64,000 nt of DNA, from the NCBI GenBank assembly GCA_025331565.1, contig JAFREQ010000068.1, forward strand, positions 1,488,001 through 1,552,000, written 5' to 3'. The notes beneath the pieces were generated by a model. That model was not told where the DNA came from. It searched no databases and saw nothing but the letters and a program-made list of their open reading frames with translations. Below are positions 25,319-36,560 of the stretch, one piece after another. The translations under genes and the position numbers were made by a program. Origin of the DNA: Holacanthus passer (taxonomy: Eukaryota > Chordata > Actinopteri > Pomacanthidae). How positions within the stretch are numbered: position 1 is the first letter of the stretch; each line of letters opens with the position of its first letter.

Positions 25319-25597
25319 TAAAGGATAGGTTCACAATATTTCAAGTGTGTCCTAAAACTGTAGTCAGGTGGCCATATGAACATCGAAACAGGTTTTGTAA
25401 TCATTCCCCCTGTTCATAGTGACAGTGAAGAGGTCCCTTTCTAGTGCACTTCCTGTGTAAGTGACTGCAGGACTGCAGTAGATTTTGTCACCCATCACTT
25501 ACATTGGAAGCAGCTAGTATGAACAGGAGGAATTATCCCAGCGAACAATTTCAATCTTCATGCCTGACTATTGTTTTAAGACAGACTTGTCCTTTAA
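25319..25597. mobile_element. TTAA-flanked MITE with long inverted repeats
   Basis: Begins ttaaaggataggttcacaat and ends gacagacttgtcctttaa. The outer 110 bp or so on each side are imperfect inverted repeats (taaaactgtagtcagg versus taaaacaatagtcagg; attccccctgttcatag versus attcctcctgttcatac on the complement). TTAA at both ends suggests TTAA target-site duplication, as in piggyBac- or Kolobok-type elements. It carries no coding capacity. Confidence 0.65.
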
Positions 25598-25761
25598 CAC
25601 ACAATACACTACATGATGTCCTTCTTTATAGATAATTTATTGAGTTTTTACTTTTACTCCCAAAGGATAACACCGTACTTGATCACACCCCCTTCACAAA
25701 TTCAAAAAGAGTCTAGACGGCAGAATTATTCAGTTTTCTCAGGAAAAGGGAAAGTAACTTG

Positions 25762-25896
25762 AAGGTTGAATCTAGGGCAACGGGACTTGGTTGTAGATAC
25801 TTGAAGACGTTTCACCTTTCATCTAAGGGACTTCTTCAGATCTGAGAGGCGAAATGTCTTCAAGTAACCAAGTCCAGTTGCCCTAGATTCAACCTT
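25762..25896. repeat. Near-perfect inverted repeat
   Basis: The left arm (25762-25813) starts aaggttgaatctagggcaac. The right arm (25851-25896) is its reverse complement with a few changes plus a 6-nt deletion. The loop is about 37 nt. The arm contains a fish repeat motif (gaaacgtcttcaagta...ccaagtccagttgccct), so it may be two head-to-head copies of one repeat. Confidence 0.7.
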
Positions 25897-26315
25897 CCTT
25901 GGATAACTGTGACCTGGATGACTGAGAATCTTCTGTTGTAATGAACACAATAAGATGGGAACAGAATAAATTGATAATATAGTAAAGAAATATATTACAT
26001 AAAAAGTTAATTTAGTGTCACTCTTTAAAGCTAAATTTTCCTTCATAAATCAAGGATGTAAGATGTATACAAAGAATGCAGATAATAAAAAATTTTATAA
26101 TTCATGCAGAAAATAGAAAAAGACCTTCCCATACGTGACAGTAAGGCCACCAGGTGTGACTTGATAACACAGGGACAAAATGAAACAAGGAGGAAAAAAG
26201 AATCAAAGGGTGTAAATGGATTTGATCTTTAACCAGTTAAACACCTTGCCTGGTCCATTATCATAGCTTGTGATCAATTATTCATGGTGGGAGAAGCTCA
26301 GGGGTCAGGAGTTAC

Positions 26316-26488
26316 CTTTGTAAACATTGGCTTCCCGTGCTGGGTGACCATGGTGCACTGATCACAGTCCAGGGTGATGCAGGAGTTGTGGAAGGACTCC
26401 TTGGAGTGTTTGAGGATGTAGTGGAGCTCGGTGACCCCTCCTTCGAACACCGTGCTGAAATAACGGGGGATCAACGTCCGGCCGATCG
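26316..26488 (-). CDS. ldb2: ldb2 exon 3 (dimerisation domain)
   Basis: The 173-nt exon contains 2 nt completing a split codon plus 57 full codons. The acceptor is ctccctgcag and the donor is AAAG|gtaact. It encodes IGRTLIPRYFSTVFEGG, then VTELHYILKHSKESFHNS, then a stretch ending MVTQHGKPMFTK. STVFEGGVT and KHSKES are typical of LDB2; LDB1 has RSIFEGGAT and KHPKEAF at these places, which supports the ldb2 call. A cysteine sits where I remember a serine in human LDB2 (NSC versus NSS), a mild substitution. This is the largest exon in the window and forms the middle of the dimerisation domain. It is separated from exon 2 by a repeat-filled intron of about 31 kb. Confidence 0.96.
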
Positions 26489-26809
26489 CTGCAGGGAGAC
26501 AGAAGAGAGGACAGAGCTGCTAAATATAGAAGGAGACCAAACGTGAAAGGATCTGGAGAGAAGACAATTGGTTTAGATAAGTAAGAGGAGGTGGACATTA
26601 TTACATACTGGTACTAGTGTTGACCTATTATTTCTATTGCTACAGTAGTTACTGTCCAATTTTAAGGCTACCACTGGGATATGCTTTAACTACAACTATC
26701 ATATACTGTCTACAACTACAGGCTACTGCTTCTACTATTATGATTTAAGACTGGGTACTGTTTGAAAGGCAATAAATGTACTCCAGAGAAAAAACAGCAC
26801 TTTTTTTCT

Positions 26810-27010
26810 AGACTTTAATGGAGCAGTTCAACATTTTGGAAAATTCTTTATTGCTGAGAGTTAGATGAAAAGACTGATACCACTCTCAAGTCTGTGCGTT
26901 AAGTGTGGAACTGGAGCCTGGCAGGGATTAGCTTATCTTAGCATAAACACTGGGGACAGGGGGAAACAGCTAGCCTAAGCTCCTCAGCTCTCAAAACACA
27001 AACTTTATAT
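26810..27010 (+). repeat. Interspersed repeat, family B copy 1
   Basis: gttcaacattttggaaaatt, gagagttagatgaaaagact, gataccactctcaagtctgt, ttagcataaacactgggga and gggggaaacagctagcct follow the order of a very common teleost repeat. The second copy is at 56160-56480 in the same orientation. Confidence 0.7.
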
Positions 27011-27734
27011 TTTACATTTCAGTTTGTGGATGGATTAAACAAACAAAATACAATGTGTTGATTTCAGTTAGTTTTAAAGTTGCAATGATGACAATGATTA
27101 CACCTGCTAATCTTGTATAACTACAACTGTTAGCACAACTAATAAGAATAGTCATTGTGGTTTTTAGCAGTAATGATGTATGTTATTGTATTCATCAATA
27201 TCGCACAGATAACAGATACATGCAATGTACTAGAAACTACACTGAGCAAACATACAAAGATATAAAATTATATTCAAAGTAATAAAAATGAAAGATTAAA
27301 GCAAACACAAGCCAAAAAAATAGTTTAGTTTAGGTGCTAAGAAAAGCATAATAGCAAAGAAATGGACATCTGTTGTGATTCATTATTCAAGATAAACAGT
27401 GTATTAGATGTCAAAAACTCCTTGGAGGAGGAAAAACTGATCAGATGCTCAAATGAAGGAAAGATTTGAGAGTAAAGATGTTCTGCTTTTCCTATCTGAC
27501 CCCTTTTCTATCATAAAAAATCATTTTAGGAACACGGGAAACTTCTGTCTGCTGTCTATTGATTTGACTTAACTTCTGTACTCATTACAGCTGGTTGCTT
27601 GTAACACTGCCAATGTAGGAGTCACCATCTGCCAAACACCCTGTGAGTTTGTCTTTAAGAATATCTACTAAATCCCGAATACATTTATGAAAACTGTTCA
27701 TATTCAAAAATACAGAGCATGCTTTCATTCATAT

Positions 27735-27990
27735 TCTTCCCTTATCCAGTCTCATTAAAGGCTGAAAAGCCTTCTAATGGGACTAAACAAGTGCATAACA
27801 ATAATCCCACACATTTTTCACAGTGCTGTGGGAATCTTAAGAAATCTGAATAAACTCGCTGCCACAGACAGCACAAGCCATCGAGCAGCAGTCATCCTTC
27901 TGATAGTGATCAATTTATGAATCAAGCTTCTCAGTACAATGAAACTATTGGATGGTCCTGAAACCTATTGACTCACAGAGTACCGAACAT
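27735..27990. promoter_or_regulatory. Candidate conserved non-coding element
   Basis: Unique sequence with an inverted repeat at 27753-27779 (cattaaaggct, spacer, aagccttctaatg) that places two TAAT cores head to head. It also contains gatagtgatcaatttatgaatc. Inferred from composition and symmetry. Confidence 0.25.
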
Positions 27991-29143
27991 TGGGCAGCCT
28001 TCAGGAAACCTGCTCACCATCCAAGAAATACTCAAACCCTTTATTCTTAGATTGATTTGGATTTTTACCCTGAAACAAGTGTCAAGTAAATCTTCTGGGG
28101 CAGAGAGGTAAATTCAACTCTTTTCAACACATCTGAAGATTAAAGGTTTTCTTGAAACAACTGACAATATCGTGAATTTGGGCCTCTCAATCCACTTCTG
28201 CCAAGATATGACATCTCATATAATACACTCACTTTTAAATATACCTCATATGAGTGAGACTGCACAGGAAGGAGAGGCGTATTTCATATATTTTTCAGAA
28301 TAATATGATTCTATGACTAAGTTTAGTATTAAACTTAATTATTAAGATGGACAACTTCTGCAGTGCAAACTTTTTGCAGAAGCCTAAAGAGACAATGAAC
28401 AGGCTGCATGATGAAAAGTGGAGGAGGAGTCAGGGAGGGAGAAAGTGTCTTCAGTGTTTTATAGCCCTCAGGCTTCGTCTGGTTTCTATCTCCTCTGTGT
28501 TAGCTGGCTTCAAGGAGAAGAATGGATGATACAGAGGGAGAGAGGCTTACATTTCCCATTACATTATGGATGCACTGTGATGGCATGCAAGATACTGAAT
28601 ACTTGGATGTATTTTATAGTATGAAATAATGTCCTGAAACTCCTTTCCTTCACTTTTAACTTGAGATTATGAAAATATATTTTGTTACTAGCCCGCTGTT
28701 GGTTAACTTGGCCAAAATAAAAACGAAATTTTATGCAGGAGCTTCCTCTCCAATGGTTTTGAAACCATCTTTGACAAAAACAAAACACTGTCTTTAACAG
28801 CATCACCACTGCACCTAAACTTCTGCTTTACAGCTTAAGGCTTCTTTTGTCTCAGAGCTTCTCTACCTCTGCAACATTGGTAGAAATCCCAGTCTACCTC
28901 CCCACTAAGAACCTGAAATCCTGCTACACGTCTTCTATCCAACAGACCAGAGCCCAGAAAGTTCAGCTTCTTATATATTGAAGCTCCTTCTATCATTAGA
29001 GTTGAATGGATATTGACAAAAATCAACGTGAGATGCTTTAGCTGAACAGCTTAACAGTTTATTCTTTTTTTGTCATTGTCAAAAAAGAATAACAAGAGTT
29101 TTCTAAGAAAACAGTATTTTGACGCTTTTTAAATTGAAAAGTA

Positions 29144-29500
29144 AGGCTGCAACAAATGATTATTTTCATTATCAATTAATCTGTACATTAGTTTGATCTT
29201 TCAAATGTTAGAGAATGGTAAAAAAAAAAAATTCTCATTAGTCTTTCCCAGACTCTAAAGTGAAATCCAAATGCCTTGTTTTGCCAACCCAACAGTCCAA
29301 ACCTAAAAAGAATAAATTTGCTTTTATAGAAGATTAAGAAAACAAGCAAATATTCACATTTGAGAAGAACAACTGACTTTTATTACTTTTTTGGTGAAAA
29401 TATGAACCAAAATGATCCAGTAATTATCAAAATTGACAATTATTTTTCTGCCGTTGGACTAATCAATAATCAACTAATTGTTTCAGCCCCAAAGAAAAGC
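29144..29500 (+). mobile_element. Palindromic MITE, family C copy
   Basis: Starts ggctgcaacaaatgattatt, has the internal motifs ccttgttttgccaaccca and aaatattcacatttgagaag, and ends caactaattgtttcagcccc. Both ends are inverted versions of each other (GCTGCAAC/GTTKCAGC with TAATCAAT-type strings). This is the full-length copy of a family found at least eight more times here. Confidence 0.7.
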
Positions 29501-30044
29501 CTGATTATAGTCAATACTTCATTACATGTCTTGTTAAGATGGATATTTTGCAGTGTGGGCGCAGCTTTATTTCAAAAGAATGTGAGGCGAAAGTGTAAAA
29601 TGAGATGTTAATGCACAGGATATACTCAGAATATAAAGCAAGATGCTCTTCAATGTACAACTTAATATGTAGATCAGGGATTCTTGCTCACCCACAGAGA
29701 GCAGCTGCGTCAAACAGCTTTCACTTGGGACAAAATTTGCAGCCTCTTCTGGTAACTGCAGAGCTCAATATTGCAGTTTCTGTTACTTGTTGAGCAGCTG
29801 TGCAGACACAATTTGCAGAACAACCCATAGTATCCACAACACCACATCTTAGCAGCACATTCCTCCTTAAAGAGTCTCTTTTTTTCAAGCCTTTATTTTT
29901 CCAGCTATAGAGTTTCTGGTGAACACAGATACTCATTTTCAGCACCGCCCTGCTTCACACTCCTGCAGACATATATGCCTGAGAGCTGCACTGCGACCAC
30001 ACAGGCTTCATCCAAACATCACTGGGTGGTTCCACTTGAGCAAC

Positions 30045-30150
30045 TTGACTTGCTCAAGGGCAGGGCCACTAGTGGCTGAAGGGCAAAGTGCTACTCATTT
30101 ACTCAAATGCACAGGGGATCTGAACCAGCAACTGTTTGGTACTAAACTGA
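30045..30150 (-). repeat. tRNA-derived SINE fragment
   Basis: ttgctcaagggcagggccac, gtggctgaagggcaaagtgc and ggatctgaaccagcaactgt read in reverse as the body and B-box side of a common percomorph SINE. The same family occurs in plus orientation at 51935-52085. Confidence 0.6.
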
Positions 30151-31009
30151 CATTTGTAGTGCTGGCTGCAAACTTTTAATGTCCCCTCTCCTAAATATTC
30201 AGATCCCATCTGAGTTGCCTTTTGAATATATATGAATTTTATGTAAGTGTTATGCCATTTCGTTGCTCCTCTCTAATGGGAATACAAGACACCTTAGCAA
30301 AACACTCATAATGTTTACAGTACGCCAATGTCCCTGGTATATAGAGACAACTATGAGCTACACTGATCACACAGTAGTTTAAGTGGGCAATTGAAAAACA
30401 GCACTGCGTTGAAAATGTAGCAACCTGCGCTGTTGTGAGCAGGCAGGTCAAGATTTGGTTAAAAAAATACATACATCTATGTGTTTAAGAGGATGAGTAG
30501 AATTTACTGAGGCTGATCTTTAGTCATTTTATTATAACAATAACCAGTGAACAATGAAAAGCCGACTGCACAAGCCTGCCCACCAACCTGAGTCAGTTCT
30601 AACACCTTTACACCACATACTGCAATTAAGAGTGTGATACCTAGATACAATGTGAGCAGAGAAGTTTGAACAATAGGTTAAAATGATAGATCAGTAACTG
30701 AAACATGCAGCTTCTGCTTCTCCAAGTTGCAGTAATATAAATGCAAACCTGATCAAACCTACTGACAAAAAGGAGAGATGAAGCCTAAACATCCGCTATT
30801 GCAGTTTCACTGTGTCTATATCTTTTTTATATAACTAAAATAACATCCAGTTCAAATCAATTCAAATTAACACTCTTGGATCATGAGGTGAAGGGGTACT
30901 TGAGCTCATCTGATGGGACTGCAGAGGTATGTCGAGTAAAAAAGGTCGAGAAACAATTAAAACGAGAACACTTGTTCTTTCTTTGTTTTGCTTTCTTTTT
31001 AACATCATT

Positions 31010-31081
31010 GGTTCAAGTTGGAATCAACCCTCTAATCCCACCGAGTGTTAGTGACCCTGTCTACCCACTGAGCTACGCCGG
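31010..31081 (-). repeat. tRNA-like sequence (SINE head or tRNA pseudogene)
   Basis: On the minus strand 72 nt read as a tRNA-like unit. The A-box region is gtagctcagtgggtaga, the anticodon-loop-like string is ctaacac (a valine AAC type loop) and the degraded B-box is gggttgattcc. The T arm has lost the usual C and the acceptor ends do not pair, so it is not a functional tRNA gene. Confidence 0.55.
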
Positions 31082-31770
31082 ACTGTTAAATAACAGGAAA
31101 AACAAAACAAGCATAAATCCTGACTTTGGGATTATGATGGCGAGCATGTTGGGATTTCCTTTAGCCTCTCGTTCCTCGCCTAGTGGAACAAGTCTCTGTG
31201 TTCCTCTACATTTTGCTGCCTGTCAAATCTCCATCATTAGAACACGGCTTGAAAAAAAAAATCGGGGCAGCCACATTATCCAGCAGCACATGGCCTCTGA
31301 TTTCAAGCAGAAATAATCCATCTTAGAGTCAACACTCTGTTGGCTAGAATTATGCTCTTTCTCCCCTTCCCCCAGGGTGGGTGGGTGGTCAGGAGGAGGT
31401 GTGTGTGTTGAGGAGAAGGGGGTGAGGGGGAGTGAATCCTGGGAATAAAACTTCATTTAGTAGTGAAATGTCCCCAAAGACAGTGGCTCGAGAGGCTCTT
31501 GAGGTCAGACCTGGATGGTAGAGTCTCAATCGAGAGAGGGAGAAAGCGAGGGAGATGAGGATGATGTTGGCAGTTGGGCGAGCATGTGGGGGATGTGGAT
31601 GGGGGGAAAGGGGGAGTGTACCCGTGACTGGCATGTTTTTCAAATTCGATAAAGTCAGGCATGACTAAATAACACATAAAATGTTTGGCATCGTGAGCAG
31701 ACTGAGGGAAGAGGGAGGGAGGGAGGGTGAGCTGCAGGGTCCGCTCGGCGTGGATGACTGTGTAAATGAT

Positions 31771-31806
31771 GCTCTCTCTCTCTCTCTCTCTCTCGCTCTC
31801 TCTCTG
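31771..31806 (+). repeat. (CT)n microsatellite
   Basis: Nearly pure CT run, one of several. An oppositely oriented (GA)n run lies about 250 bp away at 32052-32090. Confidence 0.9.
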
Positions 31807-32051
31807 TATCACTGGCACTGCACTCTCTCTCCTCTCTCTTTCTCTCTGTATCTCCTCCCTCCCTCGCTCAGCCTCCACCACGGTTGAAAAACAAAGTACG
31901 TCTAGGAGTGGAGCTGACTGCTAATGCGGAGGAGCTCTGAGGAGACGAGGGGGAGGAAGGGAGGGTAGAGGGGGAGGTGGAGGAGGAGGTGTGTGGTGGT
32001 GGTGGTGGGGGGGTAGAGGGATTGGGACAGAAAAAATGAGCAAAGGATGAA

Positions 32052-32090
32052 AGAGAGAGAGAAACAGAGAGAGAGAGAGAGAGAGAGAGA
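32052..32090 (+). repeat. (GA)n microsatellite
   Basis: GA run following a GGA/GGT-rich stretch (31940-32020). It is complementary to the CT run at 31771-31806. Confidence 0.9.
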
Positions 32091-32699
32091 CGAAACTAGG
32101 AGGGAAGATGAAAAAATAAGGGCTTGTCAATGAGGGAAAGGAGACTCACTGAGGGGTAATAGGAGAGAGAGACAGCGAGGGAGGGTGAGACAGCAGGAGA
32201 GAGGGAGACAGGGGAATGGTGGGGGGATGCTCAGGTGATACGCAGATCTGCTTCTTGCCCACCTCACCAAGCCATGCAGGAGTTCTGGTTGTGTCTTCTC
32301 AACCAAAACTGTCCTAATAAAACCCAGTGTGCATAACCCAGGGTGACAGAGTGATAGATAAGCATGTAATGGTAGCCATGCTAGCAAGTTTTGGATCATT
32401 TCAAGCGCAGTAGTCTTGTCTTTCTCTTCAAATATTTTCTAGGCTCCTCCACTCAGTATTTACATTGTGGGCAAATGCTTTAGCTGAGCTGTTATAAATC
32501 TGGAGGCCTTGATGTGTTGCTCAATGTCACTTTAAAAGCACATTTGACTCTAACATTACAACTACTAATATGTCAGGTGCATGTTTTAATCCTAATCATA
32601 ATATCCAATCCTAACCCTACTGTATCTAAATGCAATTTTCTTTTGTTAACTGCCCGACTACAATGTTCAGAAATAACAGAATTATCTGCTTTTCTCTGC

Positions 32700-33055
32700 T
32701 TTAAATAATATAAAATTGTGCATCTTTGAGTTTTGGACTGTTGATTGGACATAAGAAGTAATTTGTGATGTCACCTTTGGCTTTCAGATGTCAAAACATA
32801 ATGAAAAATATCCTTAGTTGCAGCCCTACAAAAGAGTTCAAGGTCATGTTTTCAGGTTGTTTGCTTGGTTCAGCCAACAATATTTAAAGATACCAAAGAT
32901 ATTCAATTTAGAATGATATAAAACAGAGCATTTGAGACGCTGGAACTGGTGAATGTGTGGATTTTCACTTGATGACTGAAATGATTAACTGTTGTTGAAA
33001 CACTTTCTGTTGACCAAACGTGATAAATCAACTAATCATTTCAGTTCCAGTTTCA
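32700..33055 (-). mobile_element. Degraded MITE, family C
   Basis: ccttagttgcagccctac near 32810 and aaatcaactaatcatttcag near 33028 match family C terminal strings, with ggactgttgattgg-type internal sequence. The order suggests two overlapping fragments. Confidence 0.45.
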
Positions 33056-33479
33056 GTGTGTAAAGGAATAGGTGTAGATTTTCTACACAGACACATAACC
33101 AGTGGGAGAAGAAAATGGCAACTCCTTGCATTAAAACAAAAAAAGTCAAATGAAGTCAACAGTGAAGATGTACTAAGTGCAGACAAAAGGAGAACTCGAG
33201 AGCGGCATGAGACACAATGATTCACCGCACTGCCAAAAAGAAGCCTCATCAGCCCCATGTTGTAGCCCCATGTTGAAACCACTATCATTTATCTTTTAAT
33301 AGGCAGTCAGATTACAGACTCACCAACAGCGCACAAGACAAACAAACTTCAGACAAACAACTGCAATGACAAAAAATGTGCATGGAGTCCAGACGAGATG
33401 AAATATATTTGTTGGCAATCTTATTTATTTTTCTTTTCTCTCTCTTCTTCTTCTTCAGGTTTTCTTTCTCCTGCACTGT

Positions 33480-33770
33480 GCTGATTGGCCCGTCTTCAGA
33501 CGCGGGGCACTCCAGAGATACAGATTAGCTGGCACTTGTTTGGGCGAACACAACAAGCAGCATATGCCTCTCAAGTAACGTGTACCCAAACATGCAATTT
33601 ACAAATAATTAACGTGGTGTTAATTAGTCACATTAATTCATGCCACTTTGTTGGGATCGTTTCCCCCCGTCGGTCCCCAGGACTCCTGCCAGCAACGTCA
33701 GCCAGCGAGACGGCAAGAGCGATTTTTCTGCTCCGAAGCGAGAGCGGGGCATCAGAAGAAAGACGCGCGC
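33480..33770. promoter_or_regulatory. Candidate enhancer with TAATTA cluster
   Basis: Unique, CpG-bearing island. TAATTA occurs at 33606-33611 and 33621-33626, with ATTAAT at about 33632-33637, inside 35 bp. It is followed by a CpG-rich stretch (ccccccgtcggtcccc, cagcgagacggcaagagcg). TAATTA is the core site of LIM-homeodomain and related factors, which are partners of LDB proteins. Conservation was not tested. Confidence 0.35.
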
Positions 33771-34184
33771 ACACACAGAACACAGAATACATACAGGCAA
33801 CTACACATTCAAATCACATTCCACCACATATGCAGAGGAATATGCATATATGGTTAATAGTTATATTCATGAATATTTATCCCCTGCTTATGGACACGTG
33901 CACACCCACACATCAAACCAGCAATCACAATATGTGCAGATGTGCATGTGCTCATGTTTGACATAAGCACATAAACTGCTAAACTTCATTCTGTATTGTT
34001 GACCAAAACCAACACTGCAAATCTGTCTCTCAAAACTTTTCAGCTTCTCTCTTCCCTGCCTGTGGCACTCAGCCCCAAGCCCCTTCATTCCTACTGATGA
34101 CACACAGGAAATCTTTAAAATCAGGTCACACATATGTAGTTTCATTTTAAAAAAGGCTTAATAATTTTCTGAAACAGTTGGCTG

Positions 34185-34330
34185 GACAGGAGTAAATAGT
34201 GCATTTGTTGGTGACTATTTTCAGCAGTGGATTAATGCACATTTGGTGCACTAATGAGTTTTTACAGCAGCAGGACAGTGTATTGGGCACTGACTCCAAA
34301 TAATGAAGGAGCACGTCACCCAATGAAACA
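34185..34330 (+). repeat. Interspersed repeat, family D copy 1
   Basis: gagtttttacagcagcagga, then cagtgtattgggcactgact. It matches gagtatttacagcagcagga at about 60795 and resembles a known fish repeat. Confidence 0.55.
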
Positions 34331-34509
34331 GTGATTGATTTGTTTTTAATAGTTATTGGACAAGAACGGAGCTATATGGACATTAGATATATCAGGCATT
34401 TGCTACACAGACTCACTTTAGTGAATAGAATCAATTTATTGTTGGTTTTGTTGTTTTCATGGTATTTCGTGATGAAAATATTGAATATCAACAAACCTTT
34501 TCTCGACAA

Positions 34510-34560
34510 TATATGTGTGTGTGTGTATATATATGTATATACACGTATATATATATACTT
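34510..34560. repeat. (TG)n/(TA)n low-complexity tract
   Basis: tatgtgtgtgtgtgtatata followed by alternating TA/TG/CA. TG-rich sequence continues to about 35000. Confidence 0.8.
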
Positions 34561-35569
34561 TTTATTATATAGTATATGTTAGACAAAAAAATGTATGACT
34601 GAATTCAGAGGTTATTCTATCAAATAATAAATAAACAAGACAATGAATCTGACAAAGCAAACTTTTGATACTGTTCAGTATTAAATGCATGCACCACCAT
34701 ATCATTGAGGATTTACTCCACCTGGAGACTTTGTATGTGTGTAAATACTTGAAAAAAAAAGGACTCAAGGGCAGAGTGTGTTGGAACATGGTTGGGTGTT
34801 TTATTTTGCATTGTATGTATTTTACATTAGATGCGTGTGCTGTTGTGCACGTGTGTGAATGGTTTTATATGCGCTGTGTGTATATGTATGAAGGACTTTT
34901 ATATGAGGATACTATATATGCACTTGTACACTGTTCTGGGACTCTCAGTGTGTGTTTGTGTGTGTATGTACTATATGTCTAAGTGTCTCTGTGATTCTGC
35001 CCGTGCTTGTAAGTGCTTCATATCTGTGTGTCAATTGACATTCATGGTGCACAGGAGAGCAGTAGAGCTATATGTTGAGTTGGCTGAATCTGTGTTGTCC
35101 ATTCTTACTCTCACACACACAAGTACAGTACACACGCATGCAGCATATACATGTGCTGTAATGATGCACCTAGGGACAAGCAGCTAGAGTAAACAATATG
35201 CACACCCACATGCATGAAGGAAAACAAATACATACACCAGGATGTACAAGTGAACTATGTCATCACCTCTTACATCCCTCCTTAGTCAACAGACCATTCT
35301 TTATTATTTGTCTAAATTAGAATGCAAGATTTTCTATTTAAACAGGCAAGACTATTGAATAGGGTAATGAATGTTGCACGTCTTATAATAAATGTTTTTA
35401 ATTTTCTTTGTATTAGTGTGTATATTTATATGACTGTTATTTTTTATATAAATATGACTAAAGATAAATTGCTTTCTCACCAAAAAGGGGAAAATGAAAT
35501 ACAACAATAAAAAACGACATAAAGTAATATTTAAGCCAACTTTTGTGAATATTATTGCAGCCATGTGAC

Positions 35570-35640
35570 CAATCCAAGAGCCCTTAAGCAAGGCACTTAT
35601 TTCCACCAGTTAACCTGCTGTAAGTCACTGAGGTTAAACA
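35570..35640 (+). repeat. SINE tail fragment
   Basis: gagcccttaagcaaggcact followed by ccaccagttaacctgctg resembles the cccttgagcaaggcacttaac SINE tail. Confidence 0.45.
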
Positions 35641-36453
35641 TGAGCTTCACGCTGAATGCCTCAAATATTCAATCTTAAACGCTTCAAACCAGCAGTTTAA
35701 GGTTATATATGAGACATGAAAGAGCAAATACTGTATAGTTCCAGAGTCAAAGCAGCCACAGTATTTCATGCTGTACCAATCACCAAGAATCACTCCCATT
35801 TTTCATGAAGTTGAGAGTAAGAGGCTGGAACCATGACTGGTTGAAACAGTAATAACTATAAAAGAAAGAATGGCAGGCTGTCACTAAACACCCTCCATGT
35901 GCCAGCAAACACAAGAGGAGTCTGACTCTAAAAGAGAGTCATTACCTGGAAGTCATTACTTAAAGTTCATCATCCAATATCTGCAAAATATAGACAATCT
36001 GCTGTGTTGAAGGGTAATCATTTTGTGAGGCACAGATTAAAGCTACTTCTATCCTTTGAAAAGTCCCGTCATTTGTGTCTAATTTCGTGCTATCAATCAT
36101 TTTTGCAAGAAAAAGTGCCATCGTTTTTTTTCCCTAAATGGCATTATCTCACTTTGTAATGAGACTAGTCATACCCAGACCACTCAGACTTGTCAGCACT
36201 GTTCGTTCCAACCTGTCCAGCTAGTTGATAACTAAACCGCATACTGGTGGAATAAAGACAAATTAAAACGCGGGAGGGAAAAAAGAGGCAAGAAAGTCGG
36301 GAGATACTCAGTGTGTGATTATGCAGCAAATGCAGCTCTCCGCAGTGCAGAAGAGAAAAGGATGGAAATGAGAAGGGGGAGAGCAAGGAGGAACTGTGGA
36401 TGATCCATAATGTCAGCATCCTGAAAATATCCCTCAGACCATCGCTTGTTTCA

Positions 36454-36560
36454 ATGGCCAGGTGGAGCTTAATAGGTAGAGCAAGGCACTTACGGGTTAG
36501 TGGTTCAATTTCCTTTGAGGTTTAGTGGAAAGTAGGGGGCACTAACATTTATAGGGTGAG
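36454..36560 (+). repeat. tRNA-derived SINE head
   Basis: tggagcttaataggtagagc is A-box-like and agtggttcaatttcc is B-box-like, with 35-40 nt between them as in a tRNA promoter. Downstream sequence is degraded. Confidence 0.5.

Larger units (their letters stand above)
15900..26315 (-). other. ldb2: ldb2 intron 3
   Basis: An intron of 10,416 nt. Contents are unique islands at 15945-16140, 16380-16620, 19000-19330, 20940-21240 and 22690-22900; GA-rich tracts at 16290-16500 and 22260-22680; repeat fragments at 17450-17490, 18720-18840, 19470-19520 and 23588-23845; and two inverted-repeat structures at 25319-25597 and 25762-25896. No coding exon is visible on either strand. Confidence 0.8.

Noticed and set aside
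31010..31081. Functional tRNA gene
   Set aside because: The acceptor ends do not pair and the B-box lacks its usual C, so it was listed as a repeat.
30876..31316. Plus-strand open frame (146 codons)
   Set aside because: It overlaps a tRNA-like repeat on the other strand and has no family resemblance.
31453..31881. Minus-strand open frame (142 codons)
   Set aside because: The Arg/Glu/Ser-rich part comes from the (CT)n microsatellite. No recognisable protein.
33485..33961. Plus-strand open frame (158 codons)
   Set aside because: It starts in a candidate regulatory island and runs into His/Thr-rich CA sequence. No domain and no conserved motif.
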